The notes under the pieces are model-generated. The model was not told where the DNA came from. It ran no database searches and was given only the letters and a program-made list of their open reading frames with translations. Below, one piece after another: positions 55,594-63,988 of a stretch of 64,000 nt of DNA (positions are counted from its first letter, which is position 1; each line of letters starts with the position of its first letter). The position numbers and the translations under genes are program-made. This DNA is from Erythrobacter fulvus (lineage in GTDB: Bacteria > Pseudomonadota > Alphaproteobacteria > Sphingomonadales > Sphingomonadaceae). The stretch is from the NCBI RefSeq assembly GCF_028595285.1, contig NZ_JAQQXQ010000006.1, positions 161,406 to 225,405 on the forward strand, written 5' to 3'.

Positions 55594-55944
55594 ATGACCG
55601 ATCGTATCCTGAGCGATGCCTACAACCTGAAGAAGCTGGTCCGTGAGGCCGAAGCACTGGCCGACGAATCCATTATCGCCATGGCCCGGCTGAAACAGGC
55701 GATGCTGAGCGCCCGGCAAAACCCTGAAATCGAAGTGCACACCGGCCAGCGTGCCCTGATGCGCCTGACAGAGGCCGAAGCGCAGGCGCTTTCCATGTCC
55801 ACCAACCTGCTGCGCGTCCATGACGAGCTGTCGAAGGTCGCCCGCGTTCATGCCGGTGGCGATGGCGGAGTCCCGACTGAGTTTCCCGCGAGTGCCCTCG
55901 CTGCGCCGGGCCAGCCTCAGGTCATGGAAACGCAAAGCGCCTGA
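55594..55944 (+). CDS. small helical protein of unknown function
   Basis: This 116-aa protein is largely alpha-helical: LKKLVREAEALADESIIAMARLKQAML and LTEAEAQALSMSTNLLRVHDELSKVA look like two amphipathic helices, with a disordered C-terminus. No signal peptide or TM segment. It begins 28 bases after the membrane HTH gene. I do not recognise a family. Confidence 0.7.
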   Translation: MTDRILSDAYNLKKLVREAEALADESIIAMARLKQAMLSARQNPEIEVHTGQRALMRLTEAEAQALSMSTNLLRVHDELSKVARVHAGGDGGVPTEFPASALAAPGQPQVMETQSA

Positions 55945-55955
55945 AATATCGCCAC

Positions 55956-56456
55956 ATGATCGTAGAACTGTTCAACGAATATCGCGCCCCGGCGCAGCAT
56001 ATTGCCAGCATTCTGCTTGCGATGGCGATATGGCGCTGGGGCGCGAGCCCCGAACGTTGGCTGATCGGATTATTCGTCGGCACCATGGTGGTGCCGATTT
56101 ACGTCTACGATTTGCTCGGGCTTGGTAATCTCAACTTCGGGCGTTTCGCCTGGATTTGGGTTGTGCTGGATATTGTGGCCATGCTCGCCTTCGTGGCGGT
56201 GGCGCTCAATGCGAACCGCAACTACCCCTTATGGATTGCCGCATTCCAGTTGGTGGCAATCGGGGCGCATGCGGTCCGCGGTCTGGTCGATGCGGTGTCC
56301 ACCTTTGCCTATCTGCTGCTTTCGATCGGCCCGTCCTATTGCCAGCTGCTGCTGATTTTCGCCGGCTTCCTGCGCCATCTCCGGCGCGAGCGGCGCTTCG
56401 GCCCCTACCGCGACTGGCGGATCACCCGCGACCGCATTGCCCTGTTCCAGACTTGA
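55956..56456 (+). CDS. multi-pass membrane protein of unknown function
   Basis: This 166-aa protein has about five hydrophobic segments (for example IASILLAMAIWRWG, LIGLFVGTMVVPIYVYDLLGL, WIWVVLDIVAMLAFVAVALNA, AFAYLLLSIGPSYCQLLLIF-like) and a basic cytoplasmic tail (RHLRRERRFGPYRDW). It starts 11 bases after the preceding gene. No recognised domain. Confidence 0.75.
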   Translation: MIVELFNEYRAPAQHIASILLAMAIWRWGASPERWLIGLFVGTMVVPIYVYDLLGLGNLNFGRFAWIWVVLDIVAMLAFVAVALNANRNYPLWIAAFQLVAIGAHAVRGLVDAVSTFAYLLLSIGPSYCQLLLIFAGFLRHLRRERRFGPYRDWRITRDRIALFQT

Positions 56457-56480
56457 CCATGCCGCAGGAGGAGGTCGCCC

Positions 56481-56528
56481 ATGCCGCGTAAGCCCGTTTG
56501 TCCTGCCAGCGGTGGCACCTCGTGGTGA
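56481..56528 (+). CDS. 15-codon leader ORF with strong SD
   Basis: ATG at 56481 is preceded by AGGAGGAGG (56466-56474) at 6-base spacing and encodes MPRKPVCPASGGTSW. Its TGA (56526-56528) overlaps the GTG (56525-56527) start of the JAB-domain gene (GTGA), so it looks like a translational coupling leader. A frameshifted N-terminus of the JAB gene is the alternative. Confidence 0.5.
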   Translation: MPRKPVCPASGGTSW

Positions 56529-56944
56529 TTGCGGCGCTTTCCACCCGTCCAGCAACAAGCCCGCCCCGTCAGGATCGCCTTCCCCTGCTGGTCGCCTATC
56601 TGCGCAATGTGGTGCTCGCACCCGGTGTCGCGCACGAACGCGGTCATGTCCTGTTCGTCGACGAGAACCGCTCGCTTCTGGGCGATGCCGGCATCGGCAT
56701 GGGCAATCTCAACGCCCTTTCCCTGCGAATGCGCGAGCTGTTCGGCGAAGCGCTGCGGCTGAACGCGCGCGGCATTATCCTCGCCCACAACCACCCGTCG
56801 GGCCATTGCCATCCGAGCCGGTCCGATATCGCCGCGACCCGCCGACTGGCCGAAGTGGCGCGGGCGCTCGAAATCGAACTGATCGATCACCTGATCTTCA
56901 CACGGGAGGCGGTGTATTCCATGCGCGCAGGGGGATTGCTGTGA
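56525..56944 (+). CDS. JAB/MPN+ domain protein (RadC-like, without the HhH part)
   Basis: This protein of about 139 aa holds the JAMM metal site: HVLFVDENRSLLGD with the upstream Glu, and H88-N-H90-P-S-G with D101 (HPSRSD). This is the RadC/JAB signature, but the N-terminal helix-hairpin-helix region of RadC (about 100 aa) is absent. JAMM proteins are zinc-dependent isopeptidases or peptidases; RadC proteins have no proven repair role. GTG 56525 is selected because of the stop-start overlap with the leader; TTG 56498 is possible. The stop overlaps the next gene (GTGA). Confidence 0.8.
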   Translation: MIAALSTRPATSPPRQDRLPLLVAYLRNVVLAPGVAHERGHVLFVDENRSLLGDAGIGMGNLNALSLRMRELFGEALRLNARGIILAHNHPSGHCHPSRSDIAATRRLAEVARALEIELIDHLIFTREAVYSMRAGGLL

Positions 56945-57336
56945 ACCCGGTTTCCATCAACGGGCTGTTTCCCGACAGCGACACGCTGATCCCGCGCTTT
57001 CGCGAGGCGGGCGACGTGACGCTCGATCTGTTTCACCGCGACGGGCGGGTCGAGGACCGCTGGCTGGGCCTGCATCCGCGCGAATTCGAGTTGCTGTGGC
57101 GGCTGGCCGAACAGCCGGGAGAACGCATGACCCGGCGCCAGTTGCTGGCCGATGTCTGGCGGATCACCTTCGATCCCGAAACCAACAGCGTGGCGGTGCA
57201 TGTCGCACGGGTGCGGGCCAAGCTTGAACCCTTCGGCCTTGCCCGCATACTCGCCACCCATCCCGACGGGGGCTATTTCCTCGACACGCCCGCCGGTCCG
57301 GGCGGCTTCCGAATAAGCAGCCGGGTCGACGCCTGA
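56941..57336 (+). CDS. stand-alone OmpR/PhoB-type winged-helix protein
   Basis: This 131-aa protein is essentially a Trans_reg_C domain: LGLHPREFELLWRLAEQPGERMTRRQLLADVWRI and NSVAVHVARVRAKLEPFGLARILATHPDGGYFL. There is no receiver domain. It could bind DNA constitutively or depend on a partner encoded next to it. Start is GTG 56941, overlapping the JAB stop. Confidence 0.85.
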   Translation: MNPVSINGLFPDSDTLIPRFREAGDVTLDLFHRDGRVEDRWLGLHPREFELLWRLAEQPGERMTRRQLLADVWRITFDPETNSVAVHVARVRAKLEPFGLARILATHPDGGYFLDTPAGPGGFRISSRVDA

Positions 57337-57422
57337 CGGTGCGTGGCCACTGGACTTGATGCCGGCGATGGGTCAGTCTGGCATCTTTCTATCACCGGAT
57401 TGCAAGGGAACCGAACAGCGCC

Positions 57423-58241
57423 ATGTCAGCCGCCACCGCCATGACCACCAACGACCGGGTCGCGATCGAACTGGGCGAAGACGGCGTTGCCGAAGTGCGC
57501 CTGACCCGCGCCGACAAGATGAACGCGCTCGATCCCGAGATGTTCAACCGCATCATCGAGGCCGGCAGCGCGCTGCAACGGATGAAGGGCGTGCGCGTCG
57601 TCGTCCTTTCGGGCGAGGGACGGGCGTTCTGCGCCGGGCTCGACCTGTCCAATTTCTCGAGGCCGCCGGCCGAAGACGAGCCCGGCCTGACCGAGCGGAC
57701 CCATGGCAATTCCAACCGCCCGCAGCAGGTGGCGATGCAGTGGCGCAAGCTGCCCGTGCCGGTGATCGCGGCGGTGCACGGCGTGTGCTTCGGCGGCGGA
57801 CTGCAGATCGCCAGCGGCGCGGATATCCGCATCGTCCATCCCGATACCCGCATGGCGATCATGGAGATGAAATGGGGCCTGGTGCCCGACATGGGCGGCT
57901 ATGCCCTCTGGCGCGGGATGGTGCGCGACGACGTGCTGCGCGAACTGGTCTACACAAACCGCGAATTTTCGGGGGCAGAGGCGCAGTCGCTCGGCCTTGC
58001 GACCTATGTTGACGAGAACCCGCGCGAACGGGCGCTGGCGATCGCCCGCACCATTGCGCTCAAGAACCCGCACGCAATCCGCGCCGCCAAGCGGCTGCAC
58101 GCGGGGATGTACGAACGCGATACCAACGCGATCCTGCTGGAAGAGAGCATCGAACAGCACGCGATCATGCGCAGCCGCAACCAGATCGAGGCCGTGATGG
58201 CCGAAATGGAGCACCGCAAGCCGAATTTCGAGGACGTGTAG
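57423..58241 (+). CDS. enoyl-CoA hydratase/isomerase family protein
   Basis: This 272-aa crotonase-fold protein has ADKMNALDPEMFNRI, the oxyanion-hole segments GRAFCAGLDLSNF and IAAVHGVCFGGGLQIASGADIRI, and MAIMEMKWGLVPDMGG. The family hydrates or isomerises enoyl-CoA thioesters; the catalytic Glu pattern (GVCFGGG, MKWGLVPD) was not assigned to one reaction. Start 57423, or 57441. Confidence 0.88.
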   Translation: MSAATAMTTNDRVAIELGEDGVAEVRLTRADKMNALDPEMFNRIIEAGSALQRMKGVRVVVLSGEGRAFCAGLDLSNFSRPPAEDEPGLTERTHGNSNRPQQVAMQWRKLPVPVIAAVHGVCFGGGLQIASGADIRIVHPDTRMAIMEMKWGLVPDMGGYALWRGMVRDDVLRELVYTNREFSGAEAQSLGLATYVDENPRERALAIARTIALKNPHAIRAAKRLHAGMYERDTNAILLEESIEQHAIMRSRNQIEAVMAEMEHRKPNFEDV

Positions 58242-58265
58242 GGCCTGCCTTCCGATCAAATTCGC

Positions 58266-60236
58266 TCAATTCGACCCGTTGCCCCCGGCGTTGATGATCG
58301 CTTCGCACTTGTCGTAATTGGCAAATTCGTAATCGATATGAACATAAAGGTCGGGCGGCTGGGCTGTCTGGATCTCCAGTTTTATCGAGGAATATCCCCC
58401 CTTCCCGCCGAGGTTCCATAAGGTGAGCCTGCGACGGTCACCATGCCAGAAGGAGACTGCGTAATAGCTGGGCTTGGTGTATTTCGAGCCGGGTTTCAGC
58501 GTGTCCACTTCTTCTCCCGGGCCGAACTGCTCTTCCAGCATCCGCTTGTATCGTTCGTAGACAGGCAGAACCGATGTGCCGCGGAAGTCCTTTTTGTGAT
58601 CGCGGCCATAAAACAGCACGCTGCACACACCGGTCTCTGGGGTTGCCATCACGCCCAGGTAGTCGATCTCGGGATCGGGGACCGGTGGAGTCACCACATA
58701 GGCACTTTGCAACTCCTTGAGCACCGTAAGGCTGGACAAGGGCTGGCCCATCCGGATTCCGAACGCCGACGCAGCGTCGGCAGTGGGAGTATCGGGCGCA
58801 ATCGCCGGGCCTGTCGCCGGGGCCTGTTGTGCCGGACTATCCGAACGCTCCAGAATGCGCGCCTTCATGGTCTCGAATTCTTCATCAGACAGGATCCCGC
58901 GATCCCGCAGGTCGCCAAGCTTCTCCAGTTCTTCGAGGGTGGAGCTCGTCGTCTTCGAAGCTGCCGCGCCGGTAGCAATGGATGCGGCGCGATTGGCGGA
59001 TGCGGCTTCGCCCGCGGGCGTTGCTGCGACCTTGGACGCAGCCGTGCCGCGCGCGGGGGCGATCTCGGTCGCCAGCGTGATGCCAGTCTCCTGCTCCCCG
59101 CGCCTCAACCTCACCTCGAACTGATCGGCCTGCGCAGCCTCTTCGAGTGCGTCGTAAAGGGCGACAAAATGTTCGGTCTGTTTCCCTGCAATTGAAAGGA
59201 TGACATCGCCTTCCCGAAGCCCGGCCTTCGCAGCCGGACTGCCCGCCTGAACCTGACGGACCAGCAGCCCGCGCTGTGGCGGCAAGGTGGGGCTCACGCC
59301 CGCGCCGAGAGACGCCCGAGCGATGCGGTCATCAGGCGTGTAGGAAACATTGTAGAGGTAGGTGGCAAGGCGCTTTTGCTCGGGTGAAAAGGTGCGGGCC
59401 GATGCGTCCGAATTCGCCGCGCCCGCACTCTGCCTGCCATCCGCCTGCTCTTCGTCGGAATCGCCGCCTGCCACCCCGAGAAAGCCGATCGCCGCACCCG
59501 TAGTCCCGCCCAGCGCCGCGCCCGCCACGCCGCCCAGAATGGAGCGGAAAAGGCCGCCTCCGCCTCCGCCGCCGCTGTCGCCGCCTCCGCTTCCGGCGGA
59601 ATCGCGACCCTTCGCGGCGTCTTGCAGCCGGTCGATAAAGGCGTCGTTGCGGGAATCCGCGATCAGGTCGGCGGGCAGGGCTTCGACGAACGCCTGGAGC
59701 GCCCGCTCCTTCTTCTGCCGCCGGGCGCGGTAGGCACCAAGCAGGAGCTGGCCTTCCCTTGTGATGTTCTCGTTGCCGCCGCCGCGCCAGAAGTAATAGC
59801 CGGGCCGATTGGCGAGGATCGCCGCAGCAAGGTCATAATCATTCGCGTCGACGGCGAACATCAGCGGGGAAATCGGGCTGCGTCCGGCATATTTTTCGTC
59901 GACTTCCGCAAGCCATCGCGGGGTCAGGAAGACCTTCAGAAAGGCGGCCTCCTTCTTGTAGATTGCGCAGACGAACATGTCGCTACGGGAATCGGGTTCG
60001 ACCGCGTCGAGATCGAGCCCGCGGTCAAAAAGCTGCTGCATCAGGTCGATGCGACCCTGACAGCCGATCTTCCGGAATTCGCCCTTGTTGTCGGCCACGT
60101 AAGCCGCAGGATCGTCGCTGTATCTCGTCTGTATGACCGAATTCAGCTCAGCTGGGTCAGCCGGAAGTGCGAGAGCGGGCGCGGCGACAAGTAGCGAAGC
60201 TGTGGCGAGCGACAATGTTGCAATCGAATACTTCAT
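58266..60236 (-). CDS. large exported protein with PDZ and SHOCT domains
   Basis: This 656-aa protein has a signal peptide (KYSIATLSLATASLLVAAPALA), an uncharacterised N-terminal domain, a Gly-rich hinge with a short hydrophobic stretch (about 225-265, GLFRSILGGVAGAALGGTTGAAIGF), a PDZ domain (about 322-392, VRQVQAGSPAAKAGLREGDVIL), a linker, a SHOCT segment (about 430-460, LEKLGDLRDRGILSDEEFETMKARI) and a C-terminal domain (about 490-656) of unknown family. PDZ binds C-terminal peptides; SHOCT is a short oligomerisation motif. The combination is uncommon. Start 60236 begins the signal peptide; a longer N-terminus was rejected. Confidence 0.82.
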   Translation of the reverse strand: MKYSIATLSLATASLLVAAPALALPADPAELNSVIQTRYSDDPAAYVADNKGEFRKIGCQGRIDLMQQLFDRGLDLDAVEPDSRSDMFVCAIYKKEAAFLKVFLTPRWLAEVDEKYAGRSPISPLMFAVDANDYDLAAAILANRPGYYFWRGGGNENITREGQLLLGAYRARRQKKERALQAFVEALPADLIADSRNDAFIDRLQDAAKGRDSAGSGGGDSGGGGGGGLFRSILGGVAGAALGGTTGAAIGFLGVAGGDSDEEQADGRQSAGAANSDASARTFSPEQKRLATYLYNVSYTPDDRIARASLGAGVSPTLPPQRGLLVRQVQAGSPAAKAGLREGDVILSIAGKQTEHFVALYDALEEAAQADQFEVRLRRGEQETGITLATEIAPARGTAASKVAATPAGEAASANRAASIATGAAASKTTSSTLEELEKLGDLRDRGILSDEEFETMKARILERSDSPAQQAPATGPAIAPDTPTADAASAFGIRMGQPLSSLTVLKELQSAYVVTPPVPDPEIDYLGVMATPETGVCSVLFYGRDHKKDFRGTSVLPVYERYKRMLEEQFGPGEEVDTLKPGSKYTKPSYYAVSFWHGDRRRLTLWNLGGKGGYSSIKLEIQTAQPPDLYVHIDYEFANYDKCEAIINAGGNGSN

Positions 60237-60628
60237 CCGGCCACGATGCAAAAATCTCAACCGTGTGACAAGTTCAGCCCGGACAAAAGGCGCCTTCGGG
60301 AGCGTTGGCCGAACGTCCGCTTCGGGGCGAAAACCGGGGGGCGCTGCCTTTCGTCCCGCTGCCCGACCGCGCGCCGCCCGCATTTCCTACAACGCGTCCC
60401 GGCGTTACGCTGCGGGTCGACTCTTTCGCATTGTCATGAACCCCGCAGCGTGTCCTCAGGCGCGAAAACGCCCGCGCACCACCTGTCCGCCCGCATCGCG
60501 AGAGTTGCCGTAATTCTCGGAATTACAGCGAAAAAATGGTATCTCGCAAAGGTGACACGGTGTCACCTTTGTATACTTTGTAATTTTGTTGCGTGCCGGC
60601 TGGCAAAGCGCCGCCCCGGCTGACTGGC
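60237..60628. other. 392-base gap with a perfect palindrome
   Basis: No convincing gene is present. The notable element is a perfect inverted repeat at 60547-60570: arms CAAAGGTGACAC and its complement GTGTCACCTTTG (60560-60571) around G. The right half of the gap is AT-rich (GTATACTTTGTAATTTTG) compared with its surroundings. A short stretch at 60306-60320 (GCCGAACGTCCGCTT) resembles one at 36617-36632. Confidence 0.6.
60547..60571. repeat. perfect 12-bp palindrome (AAAGGTGACAC type)
   Basis: CAAAGGTGACAC (60547-60558) and GTGTCACCTTTG (60560-60571) are perfectly complementary around one G. Followed by GTATACTTTGTAA. It could be an operator or a dispersed palindromic repeat. It lies downstream of the thioesterase stop (60629) on the minus strand, upstream of the PDZ gene. 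Confidence 0.7.
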
Positions 60629-61414
60629 TCAGCCGAAAACGGCGACGCACTGGATTCCGTCGAGCACCTGCCGCCCGTCCGCATCCCACATCCGCAGCCG
60701 TTCGGAGGAATAGCCCAGATCGGCGTGCTGGCTGGCATTCTCGGCCAGATACCACCCGTCGCGCGACCGGCTTTCCGGATCGAGCACGTTGAACGACCAG
60801 TTGATCGAGCTGATCGGGCCGACCCGCTGCATCGCCCGCATTGCGCCCGGCGGCATGACGTCGCCCATCAGCACCAGCCGCGATACCGGATCGAGATCAT
60901 GCGCCTCGGTCAACCGTGCCCAGCGCCGCACTGTCGCGCCGTGATCGACCCCCTTGGCCTGCCCGTAGCGCAGATCGAAATTGTTCTGGATGAAACTCGG
61001 CGCGAAGCTGTGGCTCACCACGTCGTTGTCTTCCGGTGCGCCCGGCCAGTTTTCGGGCGGGGCGGCCGGATGGAGCGCGTTGGGCTCGCGTCCCTCGCCG
61101 AACAGCCAGAACGCGGTCAGCGCAACCTTGCCGCCGCTGCGGATCTCGCTGCGCACCTGGGTGACGTTGCGGCCCTGGCGGACGATTTCGGCATCGAGTT
61201 CGAATTCCTCGCCCACCGGTGCGACGAAGGCGATCTGCCCCGCGCGCAAAGGCGGCAGGCCGGGAAAGGCGCGCACCGCCATGGTATAGGCAAGCAGCGC
61301 CGAGGCCCCGCCATACAGCGTGCGCCCCTGCATCCATTCGCCGGCATGGGCGAGGCGGGCGGGTCCGGGCTGGCCGGTGACGGGTTCGAGCAGGCTGGCA
61401 ATAGTCATGGGCAT
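60629..61414 (-). CDS. acyl-CoA thioesterase, double-hotdog (TesB/4HBT_3-like)
   Basis: This 261-aa protein has two hotdog halves: WMQGRTLYGGASALLAYTMAVRAF with the first helix, and SINWSFNVLDPESRSRDGWYLAENASQHADLGYSS in the second, typical of TesB-like thioesterases. It hydrolyses acyl-CoA thioesters. Met 61408 is an alternative start. Confidence 0.85.
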   Translation of the reverse strand: MPMTIASLLEPVTGQPGPARLAHAGEWMQGRTLYGGASALLAYTMAVRAFPGLPPLRAGQIAFVAPVGEEFELDAEIVRQGRNVTQVRSEIRSGGKVALTAFWLFGEGREPNALHPAAPPENWPGAPEDNDVVSHSFAPSFIQNNFDLRYGQAKGVDHGATVRRWARLTEAHDLDPVSRLVLMGDVMPPGAMRAMQRVGPISSINWSFNVLDPESRSRDGWYLAENASQHADLGYSSERLRMWDADGRQVLDGIQCVAVFG

Positions 61415-61546
61415 GCGCTTTGCCGCGTCGTGCGGGCGCGGTCCAGACTGACGTTAGGGAAAGCGGGCAAGCAAAGACGCATTGCCTTTGGTCCGCCGAA
61501 TCGCTAGTGCGCCGCTTCCGTCCGGGGCTTTGCCTCCGGAAGGCTC

Positions 61547-61620
61547 GGCCCGATGGCGGAGTGGTTACGCAGAGGACTGCAAATCCTTGCACGCCGGTTC
61601 GATTCCGGCTCGGGCCTCCA
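61547..61620 (+). tRNA. tRNA-Cys (anticodon GCA)
   Basis: The 74-base sequence folds as a tRNA. Acceptor GGCCCGA pairs with TCGGGCC, anticodon loop is CTGCAAA giving GCA, T-arm has GGTTCGATTCC, and CCA is encoded. Confidence 0.95.
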
Positions 61621-61673
61621 CCTTTTGCGATTGCGCGGTCCAGGCGGTCGGCCTAGGTCGCGGGGATCGGGAT

Positions 61674-61749
61674 GCCGCTTTAGCTCAGTTGGTAGAGCAC
61701 ATCATTCGTAATGATGGGGTCACGTGTTCGAGTCACGTAAGCGGCACCA
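61674..61749 (+). tRNA. tRNA-Thr (anticodon CGT)
   Basis: The 76-base sequence folds as a tRNA. Acceptor GCCGCTT pairs with AAGCGGC, the anticodon loop is TTCGTAA giving CGT, the T-arm has GTTCGAGTC, and CCA is encoded. The AT-richer region begins at its 3' end. Confidence 0.95.
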
Positions 61750-61770
61750 TATTTTCAAAGGGTTGCATCT

Positions 61771-61821
61771 CAGTCTGGTTGGGTCAAAAGGTACATGTGT
61801 ACCTAATCAATGTCTCAGACT
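61771..61821. repeat. nested inverted repeat just past tRNA-Thr
   Basis: The outer arms CAGTCTG (61771-61777) and CAGACTG (61815-61821) enclose inner arms AGGTACA (61789-61795) and TGTACCT (61798-61804). It lies 22 bases after the tRNA 3' end. It could be a recombinase or regulator site; no duplicated att sequence is visible in the window. Confidence 0.5.
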
Positions 61822-61988
61822 GTCGGTGGCTGGAATAGCAATGTGGTTGTAGGGTCGCCCAAGCACAGGAATTTTACAGGCACATTTCGAAATCGAGTGA
61901 GGGGCGTTTGGCATCACTACCAGTCTCTGGAGGCGATACAGCGGTCGATTTGACCACAGGCAATGGTACTGCTCCAGTTGGGCACCGA

Positions 61989-63911
61989 ATGACGTATCGT
62001 CCCGATATCGATGGGCTTCGCACCTTAGCCGTTCTTTTGGTGCTGGTATTCCATTTCGATCTGCTGGCAATCGGTAAAGCCGGCTTTATCGGTGTTGACA
62101 TTTTTTTCGTCATCTCAGGGTTCCTGATCACGACAATCATTCGAAGAGCCCTCGATCTCGATCAATTCCGAATCAGAGATTTCTTATATCGTCGCGTCCG
62201 TAGGCTCTACCCCGCTCTATTGGCGACGCTTGTTTTTACCCTTTCGGCTGGCTCTGTTCTTTTATTTCCTTACCGTTTCGAAGAGCTTGCTACGCAAACA
62301 CTTCTTTCACTTTTGTATGTAGTGAATTTTTATTTTTGGCAAAAAATCAACTATTTTGGTTTGCAGGCTGGCGATGTACCACTCTTACACATCTGGTCGC
62401 TTGCAATCGAAGAGCAGTTCTACTTCGTATTTCCTATCGTCTGTGCAATAATCTGGCGTTTACAGAGAAAGCTTCTCGCACCTCTGATAATTATAGGGGC
62501 AGCAGCATCATTTTCTCTGGCGATATCGATCGCCCCGCTGAAGCCTGAGTTTGCTTTCTATCTCCTTCCAACGCGCGCGTGGGAGCTCCTGCTGGGGTCG
62601 ATGCTTGCCCTAGCTGTCTATGGTCGCAAGCCTACTGGCAGGTGGCTCTCTTTTATGGGGCCGAGCGGCCTCGTAATGATTGCTGTGTCAGTTTGGATAT
62701 ACGGACCAATGACACAAGTTCCGGGCTATTTCAGTTTGCTGCCTACACTGGGTGCAGTAGCCCTGATACTCGGCGGTTATTCAGAAAATGCCTCGGTAAC
62801 CCGGCTAATGGCAAGCAGTCCAATGGTGTGGATCGGAAAGCTGTCGTATCCTTTGTATCTTGTGCACTGGCCGATCCTCATTTTCATAAAAGAGCACGCT
62901 GAAGATTTTGCATTTAATTTCAGGATTTTCGGATTCTTGGGTTCCTTCCTGGCGGCAGCAGTTATCTATTACTTTGTCGAGCAGCCGATCAGGCAAGGCA
63001 AGGTTATTCGAGGGGAGAAGTCATATCTTACAGCAATTTCCGGCTCGACTGTCGGACTGATCGCCATTTCCATTGTGATCATGGCCACCGAGGGGGTGCC
63101 GGCGAGGTTCTCCTCGCAGGAACAGGCGCTCCTCGCGGTTAGGGACGATAAACCGATCAAGTTTTCCGATTGTGAGCGCCTAGTATCTACGGTGAATGAA
63201 CTGTGCCGGCTCGGTGATGATACTGCCTTAATAGAAGTCGTGATCATTGGGGATAGCCATGCACAGGCGCTTGCAGGCGCATTCGACATCTGGCTGGCGA
63301 ACTCTCGCAGGGGCGGCGCCTTAGCTTTTCACAGTGGCTGCATGCCGGTTCTAGGTGCTGGCCGGCCAGATTGTGAGAAGGCGATCCGCAGTGCCGTTCG
63401 GGTAGCGAAGGAAACCCCTTCGGTCAGGGAAGTGATCCTAGTTTCCATCTGGCGACAAGCTCTTCCGACGGGCGGCAAGCCCTTCCTTGGTCGCTGGGTT
63501 CCTGAAACGGAGGTGCCCTCTGTCTTTCAATCACAACTTGCAGAGACGGTCTCAGTTTTCCAAGCCGCTGGAAAAAAGGTCACGATAGTGGAGCCGCTCT
63601 TTGCGGCTCCGCGGGCTGTACCAAACACTCTCGCAGGCAATTTGGCCTATGGTCGAAATTGGTCAGTCGCTACACCGCTTGCCGAGCACCGCGAGACTTT
63701 CGCTACCGTCATCGCAGCATTTGACCAGCAACCTAGCGTTCGGCGCATATCATTGCTGGGACCATTCTGTGATCAGCTGACTTGTCGTGGCGTAGTGGAA
63801 GGCCGACCGCTTTTCACCGACAACAATCACCTCGCGCAATCCCATTCAGCCATGATTGCCGCGGTGATTGCCTCGCAAGCTGACCGGCCCCCACTGAGTG
63901 GTCCGTATTGA
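61989..63911 (+). CDS. OafA/YrhL-like O-acyltransferase with SGNH domain
   Basis: This protein of about 640 aa starts with an acyltransferase-3 membrane domain: MTYRPDIDGLRTLAVLLVLV, GFIGVDIFFVISGFLIT, LLHIWSLAIEEQFYFVFP and about ten TM helices. A C-terminal SGNH hydrolase-like domain follows, with VVIIGDSHAQALAGAFD and a closing DNNHLAQSHSA. Such proteins acetylate O-antigen, capsule or peptidoglycan sugars. Base composition is clearly lower in GC and codon use differs from the neighbours, suggesting acquisition. Start ATG 61989 begins the conserved domain; TTG 61908 would add 27 residues. Confidence 0.9.
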   Translation: MTYRPDIDGLRTLAVLLVLVFHFDLLAIGKAGFIGVDIFFVISGFLITTIIRRALDLDQFRIRDFLYRRVRRLYPALLATLVFTLSAGSVLLFPYRFEELATQTLLSLLYVVNFYFWQKINYFGLQAGDVPLLHIWSLAIEEQFYFVFPIVCAIIWRLQRKLLAPLIIIGAAASFSLAISIAPLKPEFAFYLLPTRAWELLLGSMLALAVYGRKPTGRWLSFMGPSGLVMIAVSVWIYGPMTQVPGYFSLLPTLGAVALILGGYSENASVTRLMASSPMVWIGKLSYPLYLVHWPILIFIKEHAEDFAFNFRIFGFLGSFLAAAVIYYFVEQPIRQGKVIRGEKSYLTAISGSTVGLIAISIVIMATEGVPARFSSQEQALLAVRDDKPIKFSDCERLVSTVNELCRLGDDTALIEVVIIGDSHAQALAGAFDIWLANSRRGGALAFHSGCMPVLGAGRPDCEKAIRSAVRVAKETPSVREVILVSIWRQALPTGGKPFLGRWVPETEVPSVFQSQLAETVSVFQAAGKKVTIVEPLFAAPRAVPNTLAGNLAYGRNWSVATPLAEHRETFATVIAAFDQQPSVRRISLLGPFCDQLTCRGVVEGRPLFTDNNHLAQSHSAMIAAVIASQADRPPLSGPY

Positions 63912-63935
63912 TTGTTAGTTCAAGATTGTCTCCGG

Positions 63936-63988
63936 CGCCATGGCTGTCCGGAGGTGGAGCGTAGCGGAACCGGAGGGCAGCCATGGCG
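63936..63988. repeat. inverted repeat at the right edge
   Basis: CGCCATGGCTGTCC (63936-63949) and GGGCAGCCATGGCG (63975-63988) are complementary at 13 of 14 positions, enclosing GC-rich sequence with GGAGCGTAGCGGAACCGG. An ATG at 63983 could begin a further ORF (ATGGCGGCGTCGCCG...) cut by the window end. Mobile-element end or terminator cannot be decided. Confidence 0.5.
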
